Assembly: GCF_017893965.1 (NCBI RefSeq)
Contig: NZ_CP054142.1
Coordinates: 2,232,001-2,296,000, forward strand
DNA from: Treponema parvum
GTDB lineage: Bacteria; Spirochaetota; Spirochaetia; Treponematales; Treponemataceae
Reading direction: 5' to 3'
DNA length: 64,000 nucleotides
The notes beneath the pieces were generated by a model. The model saw nothing but the letters and a program-made list of their open reading frames with translations. It was not told where the DNA came from and searched no databases. The position numbers and the translations under genes are program-made. This document shows positions 24,848 through 33,320 of this stretch, in pieces (positions within the stretch are counted from its first letter, which is position 1; every line of letters starts with the position of its first letter).

Positions 24848-24852
24848 ATTTT

Positions 24853-25791
24853 CTATTTTCCACTGTACAACGGAAGAGCACATAATTCAAGTTTCAAATT
24901 TCCACCTGCCGAATTTCCGCCGGTTGAAACGGAAAGAACCGCAACCAGATCGCCGCATAAAAAACGGCTTTTATTTTCCGCCTTTTTAATTATCGTCAAA
25001 AAATTCATTTTCTGAAATTCGGCGTTTTCCGGAATATACGGCGATAAAAGCTCTCTTATTCCTCCTAAGGATGCAACAACCTCGTCATCACCGGAAATAT
25101 TCAAGCAAAGGGGCAAATTCAATTTGCGGATGTTAAAGGATCTTTGCGCGATCGATCGGAGTACAACATCCTTGTCGAGATTCCACGGATTGTAATACGT
25201 CGGCCGTTTTCCAGGCGGAAGGCCTTCTGTTATTGAATCATTTATCTTTGCCAAGTTTTCAGCCTCTTTTGCCGAAAGGGTTTCTTTTAACCTCCGCCAG
25301 TTAAAGGTTGAAGCGTATTCGGCGGTTTGACGGCGGTCTTTTGTGCCTGCATATAAAGAAGCTAAAATATTTGCAGCAAAACCTTCACGCCATGACAGAC
25401 GCTCGGTATTTTGCGGATAAATACAGCCGGCAGGGTAGAAAAACAACGCATTGCCGTTTTTGTGTCTCGTTACGGGATAAGACAGAACGGAAGCCGGAAA
25501 ATTTTCAGGCAGCCGTATTTTTACGGATCTTTCATTTTTATCCGCATAAAATGAAAAATGTTTTTCCGCCGTTTGACATTCTATAAGCCAGCATTCCAAT
25601 TCGGGATATGAAATATCTGAAACGGAAGAGCCGCCGTCTTCGGAAATGTAAGGCGGCCATGACGGCAAAGCGAGCTCTATCGAAGTTTCCCCGCAAAAAA
25701 AATAAGCTTCGTTGCCAAGCGAACATCCCTGTAAAAACAAAAAAACAAGACAGCATGACAGGCCGTGAAAAAAAACGGAGCGCAAACACAT
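24853..25791 (-). CDS. lipoprotein of unknown function, paired with the next gene
   Basis: A 312-residue exported lipoprotein; lipobox LQGC with Cys23 after a short hydrophobic signal (VFFHGLSCCLVFLFLQG). I chose the ATG at 25791 because it places the signal peptide at the N-terminus; the frame is open further upstream to 25950 but those residues are basic and unlikely to be translated. The mature part starts SLGNEAYFFCGETSIELALPSWPPY and has a helical middle (ETLSAKEAENLAKINDSI). No family is recognised. It ends 5 bases before the following lipoprotein. The pair may form one surface or periplasmic complex, which is inference from linkage only. Confidence 0.6.
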   Translation of the reverse strand: MCLRSVFFHGLSCCLVFLFLQGCSLGNEAYFFCGETSIELALPSWPPYISEDGGSSVSDISYPELECWLIECQTAEKHFSFYADKNERSVKIRLPENFPASVLSYPVTRHKNGNALFFYPAGCIYPQNTERLSWREGFAANILASLYAGTKDRRQTAEYASTFNWRRLKETLSAKEAENLAKINDSITEGLPPGKRPTYYNPWNLDKDVVLRSIAQRSFNIRKLNLPLCLNISGDDEVVASLGGIRELLSPYIPENAEFQKMNFLTIIKKAENKSRFLCGDLVAVLSVSTGGNSAGGNLKLELCALPLYSGK

Positions 25792-25918
25792 ATCATTTAA
25801 ATTGAAAAGAATTAGTCTTTTCTGCAAAGGGCGCAAACACTTGATTCGTGCGGAGATTTCGCTAATCCGACTTCGCTTGGAGCTTCGCTTCGAATCTGCG
25901 GCAAGGTTGTCGATCGCC

Positions 25919-26386
25919 TTAAACGAATTTTTTAATCTCTTCGCCCGCAAGAGAATCGCAGATTTCGTTGTATTTTATGCCTGCATGTCCTTTTACCCAA
26001 TTCCAGCTTAAATTCAAACGTGAAGCAAGGGCGTCGAGCGTAATCCACAGATCCTGATTTTTGACAGGCTGTTTATTGGACGTTTTCCAGTTATTTTTTT
26101 TCCAAGCGGTAATCCATTGAGTAATCCCGTTTTTAACATACTGACTGTCGGTACAGACCGTGATCTTTCGCGAATTCCATGAAGAATTTTGTCCGATCAG
26201 AACGAAGGCTTGTATTACGGCCGTAAGTTCCATTCTGTTATTTGTCGTAAGTTTTTCACCGCCGCTTTTGCGGATCTCTTGCCCATCCGCAAGGACGACG
26301 CAGCCCCAACCGCCGGGGCCGGGATTTCCGGAACATCCGCCGTCGGTATAAACAAAAATTTCAGGCGATTCGCTATTTTCACTCAT
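25919..26386 (-). CDS. rnhA: ribonuclease HI
   Basis: Degrades the RNA strand of RNA-DNA hybrids. At 155 residues it matches the E. coli enzyme. The four catalytic acidic residues are visible: Asp15 (VYTDGGCSGNPGPGGWG), Glu53 (NRMELTAV), Asp80 (CTDSQYV) and Asp144 (NEICDSLA). His134 in VKGHAG is the catalytic His. The start at 26386 is preceded by AGGG; the frame extends 11 codons upstream without a better site. It is downstream of nothing on this strand and transcribed away from cdd. Confidence 0.95.
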   Translation of the reverse strand: MSENSESPEIFVYTDGGCSGNPGPGGWGCVVLADGQEIRKSGGEKLTTNNRMELTAVIQAFVLIGQNSSWNSRKITVCTDSQYVKNGITQWITAWKKNNWKTSNKQPVKNQDLWITLDALASRLNLSWNWVKGHAGIKYNEICDSLAGEEIKKFV

Positions 26387-26643
26387 ATTTAAAACCCTAT
26401 GTTCTCTTAATCGGAGCACGTTTTATTGTATAATAAAATACGGCAATCGGCAAATAAAATAAGGCCTTCTTTCGACTCGCGTTGAAAGAATTGCGTATTG
26501 TCGCGCGTGAGCAGGTGTCAGAACATTTCATCCTTCACCGCAAAAGGTAAAAACCGGAGCGTTGATCGCATAGTTGGTATTTCTAATAGATGAAAAACAG
26601 AATTTGTATATATAATTAAGTAGTAAGCAAACTGTACACAAAA

Positions 26644-26766
26644 TGTGCGCTTCGCGCGCCACTTCTTTATGACGCGCTCATTGTGAAATATGCTCATTGC
26701 GCGAAATGCACGCAAATGCGTTCTCCTAGAAGGTTTGAGACTTTCTGCAATGCCGCATTTTACGGG
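26644..26766 (+). repeat. four-hairpin element, decayed copy upstream of cdd
   Basis: Contains a GTGCGC..GCGC palindrome at about 26644-26658 like hairpin 2, and an AAATGCG/CGCATTT long hairpin at about 26714-26765 like hairpin 1. Hairpin 1 is followed by GGGAGG and the cdd ATG. Hairpins 3 and 4 are not recognisable. A TATAAT box lies upstream at 26611-26616 without a clear -35. The remaining part of the 26420-26774 interval shows no gene. Confidence 0.45.
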
Positions 26767-26774
26767 AGGTCTAT

Positions 26775-27215
26775 ATGAAAAACGTTTCCATATCCGGCGA
26801 TATTCCGGTGAAAAAGCTCATTGAAAAGGCGCTGGAAATGCTGCAATTCTCTTACACACCGTATTCGCACTGGAAGGTAGGCGCCGCGCTGCTCTGTGCA
26901 GACGGGAAAATCTGGGGCGGCTGCAACATTGAAAATGCCGCTTATACGCCGTCAAACTGCGCGGAGCGCACGGCCTTTTTCAACGCTGTAAGCGCCGGTG
27001 AAAAAGAATTTAAGGCTATTGCGGTTGTCGGCGGCAGCGAAGGAAACGTAAGTTCCTTCTGCTTTCCGTGCGGAGTTTGCCGCCAAGTTATGATGGAATT
27101 TTGCGAGCCTGAAGATTTTATCGTTATCGTCGCAAAGAATACGGACGAATACCGCATAAATACGTTAAAAGAACTCTTACCCGACGGCTTCGGCCCCGTG
27201 TCGCTGACAATGTAA
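26775..27215 (+). CDS. cdd: cytidine deaminase
   Basis: Zinc enzyme of pyrimidine salvage that converts (deoxy)cytidine to (deoxy)uridine. It has 146 residues, the homotetrameric short form. The zinc ligands are Cys62 in NCAERTAF and Cys99 and Cys102 in PCGVCRQ; the proton shuttle is Glu64. The substrate-binding stretch CNIENAAYTPSNC is intact. The start has GGGAGG seven bases upstream. It is an isolated gene on the plus strand, preceded by a decayed hairpin element and followed by short GC-rich repeats. Confidence 0.95.
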   Translation: MKNVSISGDIPVKKLIEKALEMLQFSYTPYSHWKVGAALLCADGKIWGGCNIENAAYTPSNCAERTAFFNAVSAGEKEFKAIAVVGGSEGNVSSFCFPCGVCRQVMMEFCEPEDFIVIVAKNTDEYRINTLKELLPDGFGPVSLTM

Positions 27216-27255
27216 AAATCCGTGCCGCAAGACAATTCATCGTGTGATAATCGGT

Positions 27256-27329
27256 CGCACGACAATCCTGTGTGCGCGATAAGTCAGCGATCCGATAACC
27301 CCGCGCACGACAATCCTGTGTGCGCGATA
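27256..27329. repeat. 26-bp repeat, two exact copies, 48-bp period
   Basis: Exact copies at 27256-27281 and 27304-27329 starting CGCACGACAATCC and ending TGTGCGCGATA. The surroundings (27240-27365) contain further shortened variants of GTGCGA, CCGATAA and CAATCCG. No coding capacity. Located between the convergent cdd and ilvC genes. Confidence 0.7.
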
Positions 27330-27373
27330 GCCGGACAATCCGATTATCCGTGTGCGACAATCCGGTAATAAGT

Positions 27374-27398
27374 CAGCCCCGCGCGAAGCGCGGGGCTG
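27374..27398. terminator. strong GC hairpin between convergent cdd and ilvC
   Basis: CAGCCCCGCGC/GCGCGGGGCTG, an 11-bp perfect stem with a GAA loop. On the minus strand a T run lies before and not after it, so it is not a textbook intrinsic terminator for ilvC, yet its position between convergent genes suggests a transcription or exonuclease barrier. Confidence 0.45.
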
Positions 27399-27435
27399 TG
27401 CAAAAAAAGTGTCTATAGCTTTTAAGGCTCTAAAC

Positions 27436-28917
27436 TCATACCTGAATTGCCTTCATCGACGTCATATACTTACGGAGCTTGCGGCCTACAACTTCAATCG
27501 GATGTTCTCGAATTTCAGAATTCACGTTCACAAGTTCCGTATTGTTTACGCTGTTGTCTCTTAAAGCTATTCCTTTCCCTATAACGTCTATATCGATCTT
27601 GCCCATAAACTCTTTTTCCAAAAACGGCACGGCAGTGTTTGAAAACAATGCGCATCCGTACTCGGCCGTATCCGAAATAACGCGGTTCATTTCATAGAGC
27701 TTTTTGCGGTCTATAAGGTTTGCAATAAGAGGAACTTCGTGCAGCGATTCATAGTATGCGCTTTCAGGTTTAATACCCGCGTCAACCATGGTTTCAAAAG
27801 CAAGCTCGCATCCGGCCTTTACCATAGCCACAAGAAGGATTCCCTTGTCAAAGTATTCCTGTTCGGAAATTTCTTCGTCGGTTTCAGCGGTTGTTTCAAA
27901 CGGAAGCTTTCCCGTTTCTTCGCGCCACGCAAGAAGATCATGATCTTTGTTCGCCCAATCCTTCATCATCGTTGAACTGAATTTCCCTGAAATAATATCG
28001 TCCATGTGTTTTTGATAAAGCGGCGTAAGCAAAGATTTAAGTTCTTTTGAAATTTCGTTCGCTTTTATCTTTGCAGGATTTGAAAGCCTGTCCATCATGT
28101 TTGTGATTCCGCCCCATTTAAGAGCTTCGGAAACGACGTTCCACCCGTGCTGCAGGAATTTTACGGCATAGGCGGGTTTAATTCCCTTGCTTACCATTTT
28201 ATTGTAACACACAATCGTTCCCGCTTGGAGCATACCGCAAAGGATGGTCTGTTCGCCCATAAGATCGGACTTTACTTCCGCAACAAAGTCGGACTCAAGA
28301 ACGCCAGCCTTATTGCCTCCCATGCCTACCGCTAAAGCCTTTGCATAAGCCCAGCCCTTTCCTTCAGGATCGTTTTTAGGATGAACGGCTATGAGATCGG
28401 GAACTCCGAATCCTCTCTGGAATTCATGCCATACTTCAGTCCCCGGTCCCTTGGGAGCGCACATGACAACCGTAATATCCGGGCGGATCTGCATTCCTTC
28501 TTCGACAATATTAAACCCGTGACTGTACCAAAGAGCGGAGCCCTTTTTCATGCGCTTCATAACTTCGGTAACTACGGCTGTGTGCTGCTTGTCGGGAGTA
28601 AGATTTCCTACGATATCCGCCGCGGGAATAATTTCATCGTAAGTGCCTACTTTGAAACCGTTTTCAACGGCATTTTTCCAACTTTGGCGTTTTTCTTTGA
28701 TCGCGTCTTCACGGAGCGCATAACTTACGTCAAGGCCGCTGTCTCTCAAGCACATTCCTTGATTTAAGCCCTGAGCTCCGCAGCCTACGATAACGATTTT
28801 TTTACCTTTAAGAGCTTTTACTCCGTCTGAAAATTCTTCACGCGCCATCGAACGGCAATGTCCGAGCTGCAGCCTGGCTTGCCGCCACGGAATCGAGTTA
28901 AAATAATTCTGTCCCAT
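27436..28917 (-). CDS. ilvC: ketol-acid reductoisomerase, class II
   Basis: Second common step of valine, leucine and isoleucine synthesis: NADPH-dependent isomerisation and reduction of acetolactate or acetohydroxybutyrate. At 493 residues it is the long, class II (enterobacterial) form with a duplicated C-terminal knotted domain. The N-terminal Rossmann fold has [14 protein letters not shown] near residue 38, [13 protein letters not shown] with the NADPH phosphate-binding residues, and NLTPDKQH. Catalytic Asp/Glu metal ligands lie in [14 protein letters not shown]. The start at 28917 follows GGAG. No other ilv or leu genes are near, so the pathway is scattered here. Confidence 0.96.
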   Translation of the reverse strand: MGQNYFNSIPWRQARLQLGHCRSMAREEFSDGVKALKGKKIVIVGCGAQGLNQGMCLRDSGLDVSYALREDAIKEKRQSWKNAVENGFKVGTYDEIIPAADIVGNLTPDKQHTAVVTEVMKRMKKGSALWYSHGFNIVEEGMQIRPDITVVMCAPKGPGTEVWHEFQRGFGVPDLIAVHPKNDPEGKGWAYAKALAVGMGGNKAGVLESDFVAEVKSDLMGEQTILCGMLQAGTIVCYNKMVSKGIKPAYAVKFLQHGWNVVSEALKWGGITNMMDRLSNPAKIKANEISKELKSLLTPLYQKHMDDIISGKFSSTMMKDWANKDHDLLAWREETGKLPFETTAETDEEISEQEYFDKGILLVAMVKAGCELAFETMVDAGIKPESAYYESLHEVPLIANLIDRKKLYEMNRVISDTAEYGCALFSNTAVPFLEKEFMGKIDIDVIGKGIALRDNSVNNTELVNVNSEIREHPIEVVGRKLRKYMTSMKAIQV

Positions 28918-29096
28918 CACTATCTCCACTATATAAAACCTGTATTGTGAATAAATTATATATGTAAATCATTGCTCGGTAAAGAGGAGCGGTACGGAGT
29001 AAAGACGATCAGCATGGCCGACAACCGGAGTTAGAGCTGTGTTGTTTGGAAAATCTTAGTGCTCTCGGCGAACACAGAACCGTCATACGAAGCATC

Positions 29097-29211
29097 CGCA
29101 TAAGAGTATGCAAGCTGTTCGCATAACGGTATGCGAGCTTTTCGCATAAGGCGATGCGAGTTATCCGCATGGAACGATACGAGCCGTTCGCATAAGACGA
29201 TGCGAACGGTT
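29097..29211. repeat. five tandem 23-bp hairpin repeats
   Basis: Five units starting at 29097, 29120, 29143, 29166 and 29189, each beginning CGCATAA or CGCATGG and containing a near-palindrome such as GCATAACGGTATGC. The 23-base period is not a multiple of three, so the open frame across it is accidental. The array lies between ilvC (divergent start at 28917) and the end of the DUF4469-type gene. The rest of 28918-29232 contains no gene. Confidence 0.8.
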
Positions 29212-29232
29212 CCCTTCGGTGTGAAAAACGCT

Positions 29233-29970
29233 CTAGCTTTTAGCGGTACAGGGTAATTTGAATACCAGTTCCCGCAGTTCTTTAAGCGGAGCGCCGCTGC
29301 CTGAATACTTCGTCCGCACGATGACGGTGGTTTTGCCTTCGGGAAGCGCTTGAGGTACGCGCGCGATGATTTGGCCGGGCTTGTTGACCGAAAGGCGACG
29401 AGTGGTTTTGTGCTCCGTGCCGTCGGCGGCTTTGAAGAATACACCCTGAGCGGCGTCCTTTTCGTTCACTTTGAGCTTGTCGCCTTCTATTATGATGTCA
29501 TCTCCTATGGTGAGCGTGCCGTCGTTTAAGCCGGTGGCCGTGTCAGTGATCGCCGTAATGCGGGCGGAACTGTCTTTTGCTCCCATAACCTTTACGCTTA
29601 TTGCGTCGAGCGCCGTGCGAAGGTCGACGGTCGGGATAAGGTCAACCGTGCGCTTGTGGATTTTCTCGTCGTAGGCGGCGTTCTCCGTTGCCCACACGCC
29701 CGACACGCGCGGGCTTATCTGCACAAGGCCGTCCATAAAACTTGAGCCTGCTTGAATCAGGTCTTTAACCGCTTTGTCGCGCAAACTGAGGATGCTCAAG
29801 ATGGTTTCTTTTCGGAACTCGCTTCGTTCCTTGGTGATAATGTCCGCAATGTCTTCGTTGCGCTGCGTTCCCGTGTGCGCGTGAACGTCGGCGATACAGT
29901 CGCGGTCATTGTCCTTTGTGAGCGTGTTGGGACGCAAATAAACTTCCCACACGAATTTCTTTTTAGCCAT
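29233..29970 (-). CDS. HU-like N-terminal/DUF4469-type protein
   Basis: A 245-residue protein. The N-terminal 120 residues (VYLRPNTLTKDNDRDCIADV, RNEDIADIITKERSEF) resemble the HU-like DNA-binding domain found N-terminal to DUF4469. The C-terminal part (TGLNDGTLTIGDDIIIEGDKLKV, AADGTEHKTTRRLSVNKPG, LPEGKTTVIVRTKYSG) looks like the immunoglobulin-like DUF4469 domain, ending in a beta strand LRELVFKLPC. There is no signal peptide. Such proteins occur in treponemes and Bacteroidetes, often in several copies; function unknown. The start is preceded by GGAGG. It lies in a repeat-rich accessory stretch, downstream of four hairpins and the InlB/BspA-like lipoprotein gene. Confidence 0.65.
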   Translation of the reverse strand: MAKKKFVWEVYLRPNTLTKDNDRDCIADVHAHTGTQRNEDIADIITKERSEFRKETILSILSLRDKAVKDLIQAGSSFMDGLVQISPRVSGVWATENAAYDEKIHKRTVDLIPTVDLRTALDAISVKVMGAKDSSARITAITDTATGLNDGTLTIGDDIIIEGDKLKVNEKDAAQGVFFKAADGTEHKTTRRLSVNKPGQIIARVPQALPEGKTTVIVRTKYSGSGAPLKELRELVFKLPCTAKS

Positions 29971-30039
29971 AGCTTCCTCCTTTTAAGGGGAGGGTTCCCC
30001 TTAGACCCCTCTGTTTTCTTAGGGAAGGGAAGACACCCT

Positions 30040-30168
30040 ATAAAAAGCATACGTCCGTGTATGCTTTTTATCCCGAGTTTTCTGTCGAAAACTCGACATA
30101 CTTTTATTTCCGCGACGTTTGCCGCAGGCAAACTCGGGTTGAAACCTGTACGTTTCGTACAGGTTTCA
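30040..30168. repeat. cluster of four hairpins related to the four-hairpin element
   Basis: ATAAAAAGCATAC/GTATGCTTTTTAT (30040-30071), CGAGTTTTC/GAAAACTCG (30073-30095), GTTTGCC/GGCAAAC (about 30117-30133) and GAAACCTGTACG/CGTACAGGTTTC (30141-30167). The first stem shares ATAAAAAGC with hairpin 4 of copy E3, and the middle two are of hairpin 3 type. The GTGCGC palindrome is missing. No gene in 29971-30258. Confidence 0.6.
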
Positions 30169-30258
30169 TACGACATCCTGTCCGGTTTCTTCCTTCCCCT
30201 AAAACCCAACCTATCTTCCAAATAACGCTTAAGGGCTACTGCCCTTAAGAATCCCGAC

Positions 30259-32505
30259 TTACGGCGTTATTGCCACAATCGTGCCGAAGCCTGACCAGCC
30301 TTCTGCGGTTCGGTAGCGGCCTTCGGTGCCGGCGGGCACTTTAAGCGTTGCGGATGCGATGGGCGTGTTCTTAAACACATCATCGCCTGCCGTAATAGCC
30401 GGCGGAGTTGCCGCTCTGCACGTTACCGTTGTTAGGGCAGGATTATACGAAAGGGATAAATACCGCATTGACTTAAGTGTTGAAGGCAGTTCGACTGATG
30501 TTAAATTATCACAGCTCGAAAGAACGTAACTGCGAAGTTCTTTTACGTTTTCCGGCACAACCATCGAACTCACTTTTAAATCAGTCAATGAATAGTGGCC
30601 GATAAATTCCAGCGAGAGCGGCAGCTCAAGCGTTGCAATGTTGGGGCACTCCCAAACCACATAGTCTCCAATACGCTTTAAGCCGTCAGGCAGCGTAACC
30701 GATGTCAGTGCGGGAATCTTTCTGAAAGAGCCGAATGCCAATTCCGTTACGCCCGGAGGAACGGAGTAAGAAGCATCCGTTTTAGAGCGCGGGTACCAAA
30801 GGAGTACGGTTTTACCCTTGTTAAAGAGCACGCCGTCTTGGGAAGAAAGGAACTCGTTATCGGCTGCGACCGTTACGCTTTGCAGCGTATCTCCCCACTC
30901 GTAAGGCTCCTCTACGCCCGTTACCGTGTAGGTTACGCTGTTGTGTATAACCTCTTTCGGTATGAAAAGCGTTGTTCCCGTGTACGGCGGATGAGTTCCG
31001 GGACCTGTCTTGGCAGTTACGCTCACCTTTCGCTGGCCGGGCGTTCTATCCGTTACATGGTAGCGCACGCCGTCTTTTGCAAAGTAGTCGGGTATGACGA
31101 CGGCAGGCGTTACGGTAATGGTACCTGAAAGGGCGTTTTGCCCGCTTGCCGTGTCGGTTATCCGTATTTTCGTTGCACCGGCGTTGATGCACGTTACCGT
31201 GATGTTGCCGTAACTGTTCAAGTTCGCCGTACCGAGCGTGATGATACCTGCCGTTTCGGGAACTGCCGTGTAGCTGCCGGAGCCTGCCGTTACCAGCTTA
31301 TAGGTAAAGCTTTGCCCCATCTCCTTGGTAAACTCCTGATTGCTCAGCGCGAGATCGGCTCCCGTATATTTGAACTTTACTTTGATGTTTGCATTCGCCG
31401 TTACCGTGTGGTTGTACGTTTCGTTCGCTCCCGCTTCGGGTATGTCGCTGCCGCCGTTTGTCCACTTGTCTACGGCAAAGTTGGTGTTGGCGGGCGTCGC
31501 GGTAAATTCAACGGTTTTGCCGTGTTCCACTTTATTGCCCGAACTGATTTCGCTGCCGTCAACTTTTGCCGTAAGCATGCCGTTCGCACCGTCCACGCCG
31601 AAATTGATAGTATAAAGCAGCGCCCAGTTTGCGGTATATTCCGCATTTGCAGCGGGGAAGACCGGAGTTGCAGGCAGTGCGGGATTCCATCCGGTAAAAG
31701 AGAAGCCCTCTTTTACGGGATCGGCGGGAACTTCCAAAGCTGTGCCGTATTTGCCGGATTTTACGACATCGGCCGTATTGCCTGCAATGTTACCGCCTGC
31801 AAGTTTAAAGGTTACGTTCACCGTATTGCGCTCGTAATAGAGTTTTACAACGGTACTGCCGTCGGCGGCTATCGTGCCGTTTTCCTGTACGGTTCCGTTT
31901 ATTTCGGTGAGGTTCGATTTGTAGGTAAAGCCATCGTAGGCTCCGCCGATTTTCGGCGTGTATACGACGGGGTCTCCCGATGTGCCGCTTTTATTTTCGC
32001 TTTCCGTCGGCTCTGCAGGATAGGTGCCGTCCGTTCCTTCCTGATAGTGCTTTACCGTATACGAAGCTTCGCCGGGCGGAAGCGCTTCAAAGCTCACCTT
32101 TACGGTAAGATCGGCTTGAAGATTTACCTGCGCAGTGTTGTTTCCCGCAGTTCCCGTACCCGCTTCAAACGCCATTCCCGTGCCGATTATCTGCCACTCC
32201 TTTACTTTGTAACCGGAGTCGGGATTTGCCGTAAAGGTTACGGTTTTGCCCTTTTCGACGTTTATGGGGCTTGTTGCCGTTTCCGCAATGCCGTCCGTCT
32301 TTGCTTTGAGCGTGCCGTTTCCGCCTTCCACGCTGAACGTTATGCTGTACGATACGGGCACGGGCGGTGTGGGCGGGGGTTCGGGTTCCGGCGTTCCTCC
32401 TGAACCCGAGCCGTTGGAACAGCTTATCGCCAGACCTGTAAGCAAAACTGCGGCAAACATCGCCGCCCGGCGTATAAGGCGCCGTGCCTTTTTACGTGTT
32501 TCCAT
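30259..32505 (-). CDS. InlB-repeat/BspA-like leucine-rich repeat lipoprotein
   Basis: A 748-residue surface lipoprotein candidate. Basic signal peptide and lipobox ending at Cys29 (LAISC), then a Ser/Gly/Pro-rich linker. Residues 50-140 and about 290-370 are InlB B-like modules (GKTVTFTANPDSGYKVKEW; GKTVEFTATPANTNF). Between them lie a MucBP-like module (YTVKHYQEGTDGTYPAE) and a GFSFTGWNP module, typical of Firmicute and Bacteroidete surface proteins. The C-terminal 200 residues are BspA-type LRR_5 repeats (ALTSVTLPDGLKRIGDY, NLTSVELPSTLKSMRYLSL), ending in VAITP. Such proteins bind host matrix or other bacteria. The start at 32505 has GGAGG seven bases upstream. The base composition is richer in GC than the flanking genes, compatible with acquisition, which I have not computed. 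Confidence 0.8.
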   Translation of the reverse strand: METRKKARRLIRRAAMFAAVLLTGLAISCSNGSGSGGTPEPEPPPTPPVPVSYSITFSVEGGNGTLKAKTDGIAETATSPINVEKGKTVTFTANPDSGYKVKEWQIIGTGMAFEAGTGTAGNNTAQVNLQADLTVKVSFEALPPGEASYTVKHYQEGTDGTYPAEPTESENKSGTSGDPVVYTPKIGGAYDGFTYKSNLTEINGTVQENGTIAADGSTVVKLYYERNTVNVTFKLAGGNIAGNTADVVKSGKYGTALEVPADPVKEGFSFTGWNPALPATPVFPAANAEYTANWALLYTINFGVDGANGMLTAKVDGSEISSGNKVEHGKTVEFTATPANTNFAVDKWTNGGSDIPEAGANETYNHTVTANANIKVKFKYTGADLALSNQEFTKEMGQSFTYKLVTAGSGSYTAVPETAGIITLGTANLNSYGNITVTCINAGATKIRITDTASGQNALSGTITVTPAVVIPDYFAKDGVRYHVTDRTPGQRKVSVTAKTGPGTHPPYTGTTLFIPKEVIHNSVTYTVTGVEEPYEWGDTLQSVTVAADNEFLSSQDGVLFNKGKTVLLWYPRSKTDASYSVPPGVTELAFGSFRKIPALTSVTLPDGLKRIGDYVVWECPNIATLELPLSLEFIGHYSLTDLKVSSMVVPENVKELRSYVLSSCDNLTSVELPSTLKSMRYLSLSYNPALTTVTCRAATPPAITAGDDVFKNTPIASATLKVPAGTEGRYRTAEGWSGFGTIVAITP

Positions 32506-32874
32506 AAACAACCTCCAAATGGTATGTAGTGGGTAATCTTCCCGCACCGCAAAAGACGTATGACGGTGCGGGTATAAAAAAAGCGCGCGGAAGACAATAT
32601 GTCGCTCGTGCGCCTCTTGTGCGAGAAGTGATTTACGATATGGATGCAGGCTGGATTGTGTGTCGCCGAGTTTGGCGAAGCCAAACTCGCTTTGGAAATT
32701 GTGCGTGCAGGGGCAATTCCAATACCACCGAGCGCTTCATCCGACGGCGGACGCAGCGAGGCAGTCTTTTTAAAAAGCGGGTTAGCCAATCGAAATCTCG
32801 AAAAAATCGCTAAGGGCGAGTTTTTCGAGATTCCCAACCGTTTTGTGGATTTTGTGTTATGAGTACAGTTTACG
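32506..32874. other. gene-free interval with palindrome
   Basis: No supported gene. It holds the perfect palindrome GAGTTTGGCGAAGCCAAAC.. near 32673-32693, of the hairpin 3 type, and repeats of CTCGAAAAA. A 73-codon plus-strand frame crosses it but runs through the palindrome and has no family signal. It probably contains the promoter of the InlB/BspA-like gene on the minus strand. Confidence 0.4.
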
Positions 32875-33015
32875 CGAACTGACGAACTGACGAACTGACG
32901 AACTGACGAACTGACGAACTGACGAACTGACGAACTGACGAACTGACGAACTGACGAACTGACGAACTGACGAACTGACGAACTGACGAACTGACGAACT
33001 GACGAACTGACGAAC
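32875..33015. repeat. octanucleotide tandem array, about 17.6 copies
   Basis: Perfect tandem repeat of CGAACTGA from 32875 to 33015 without an interruption. On the minus strand it is preceded by ATGTTAGTGGCA (ATG at 33072), an exact copy of the start of the Rpn 3' fragment. The resulting 71-residue frame reads MLVATFAQALDKTFS and then cycles SSVRQFV. Because 8 is not a multiple of 3, a gain or loss of units would shift any frame through it. Confidence 0.95.
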
Positions 33016-33079
33016 GATTATGGGGCGCGAGAAAGTTTTGTCAAGTGCCTGTGCGAAGGTTGCCACTAACATATTGATT

Positions 33080-33307
33080 TTATAAAGCCTCTATTTCTTT
33101 TTTGGGAAGCCCCGATATTGTGCAAATGTCATTAATCGGATAATTCATACCTTTCATCAATTTTGCCGTTTCAAGTGCTTTCTGGTATGAGCCGTCGGCA
33201 AAGCCTTGTTCAATCCCCTGTTCAATTCCTTGTTGTATGCCAATCCGTAGACTTTCTTCTCTCTGTACCGCAATGTCCGTATCGTAATCGTATTCTGCCA
33301 CTAACAT
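33080..33307 (-). pseudogene. Rpn-family protein, detached C-terminal fragment
   Basis: Encodes MLVAEYDYDTDIAVQREE and continues to residue 75, matching the last 70 or so residues of the intact Rpn protein at 43250-44116 (MLLSEYDYDTDIAVQREE). The central part contains the reiterated GIEQGIEQG. The N-terminal two thirds lie in the next fragment, separated by hairpin copy E3. The fragment could still be translated: GAGAGG from the edge of E3 lies upstream of the ATG at 33307. The frame is also open back to 33436 through the inserted hairpins. A 19-bp exact repeat (TGCCACTAACATATTGATT) occurs at 33061-33079 and 33296-33314, bracketing it. Confidence 0.75.
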
Positions 33308-33320
33308 ATTGATTCCTCTC

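Noticed and set aside
29097..29211. CRISPR array
   Set aside because: The 23-bp units are directly contiguous with no spacers, and no cas genes are present.
31138..32403. Long plus-strand frame of 421 codons
   Set aside because: It lies wholly antisense to the InlB/BspA-like lipoprotein, whose domains and signal peptide are clear. The frame is Arg/Cys/Tyr-rich with no family likeness, as expected for a GC-biased shadow.
32644..32862. 73-codon plus-strand frame ending EIPNRFVDFVL
   Set aside because: It runs through the palindrome at 32673-32693, has no Shine-Dalgarno and no recognisable fold. Possibly a remnant, not supportable as a gene.
32875..33015. CRISPR or VNTR protein gene
   Set aside because: Octamer repeat with no spacers; the frame through it is a simple cycling peptide and has no supported translation beyond a duplicated start region.
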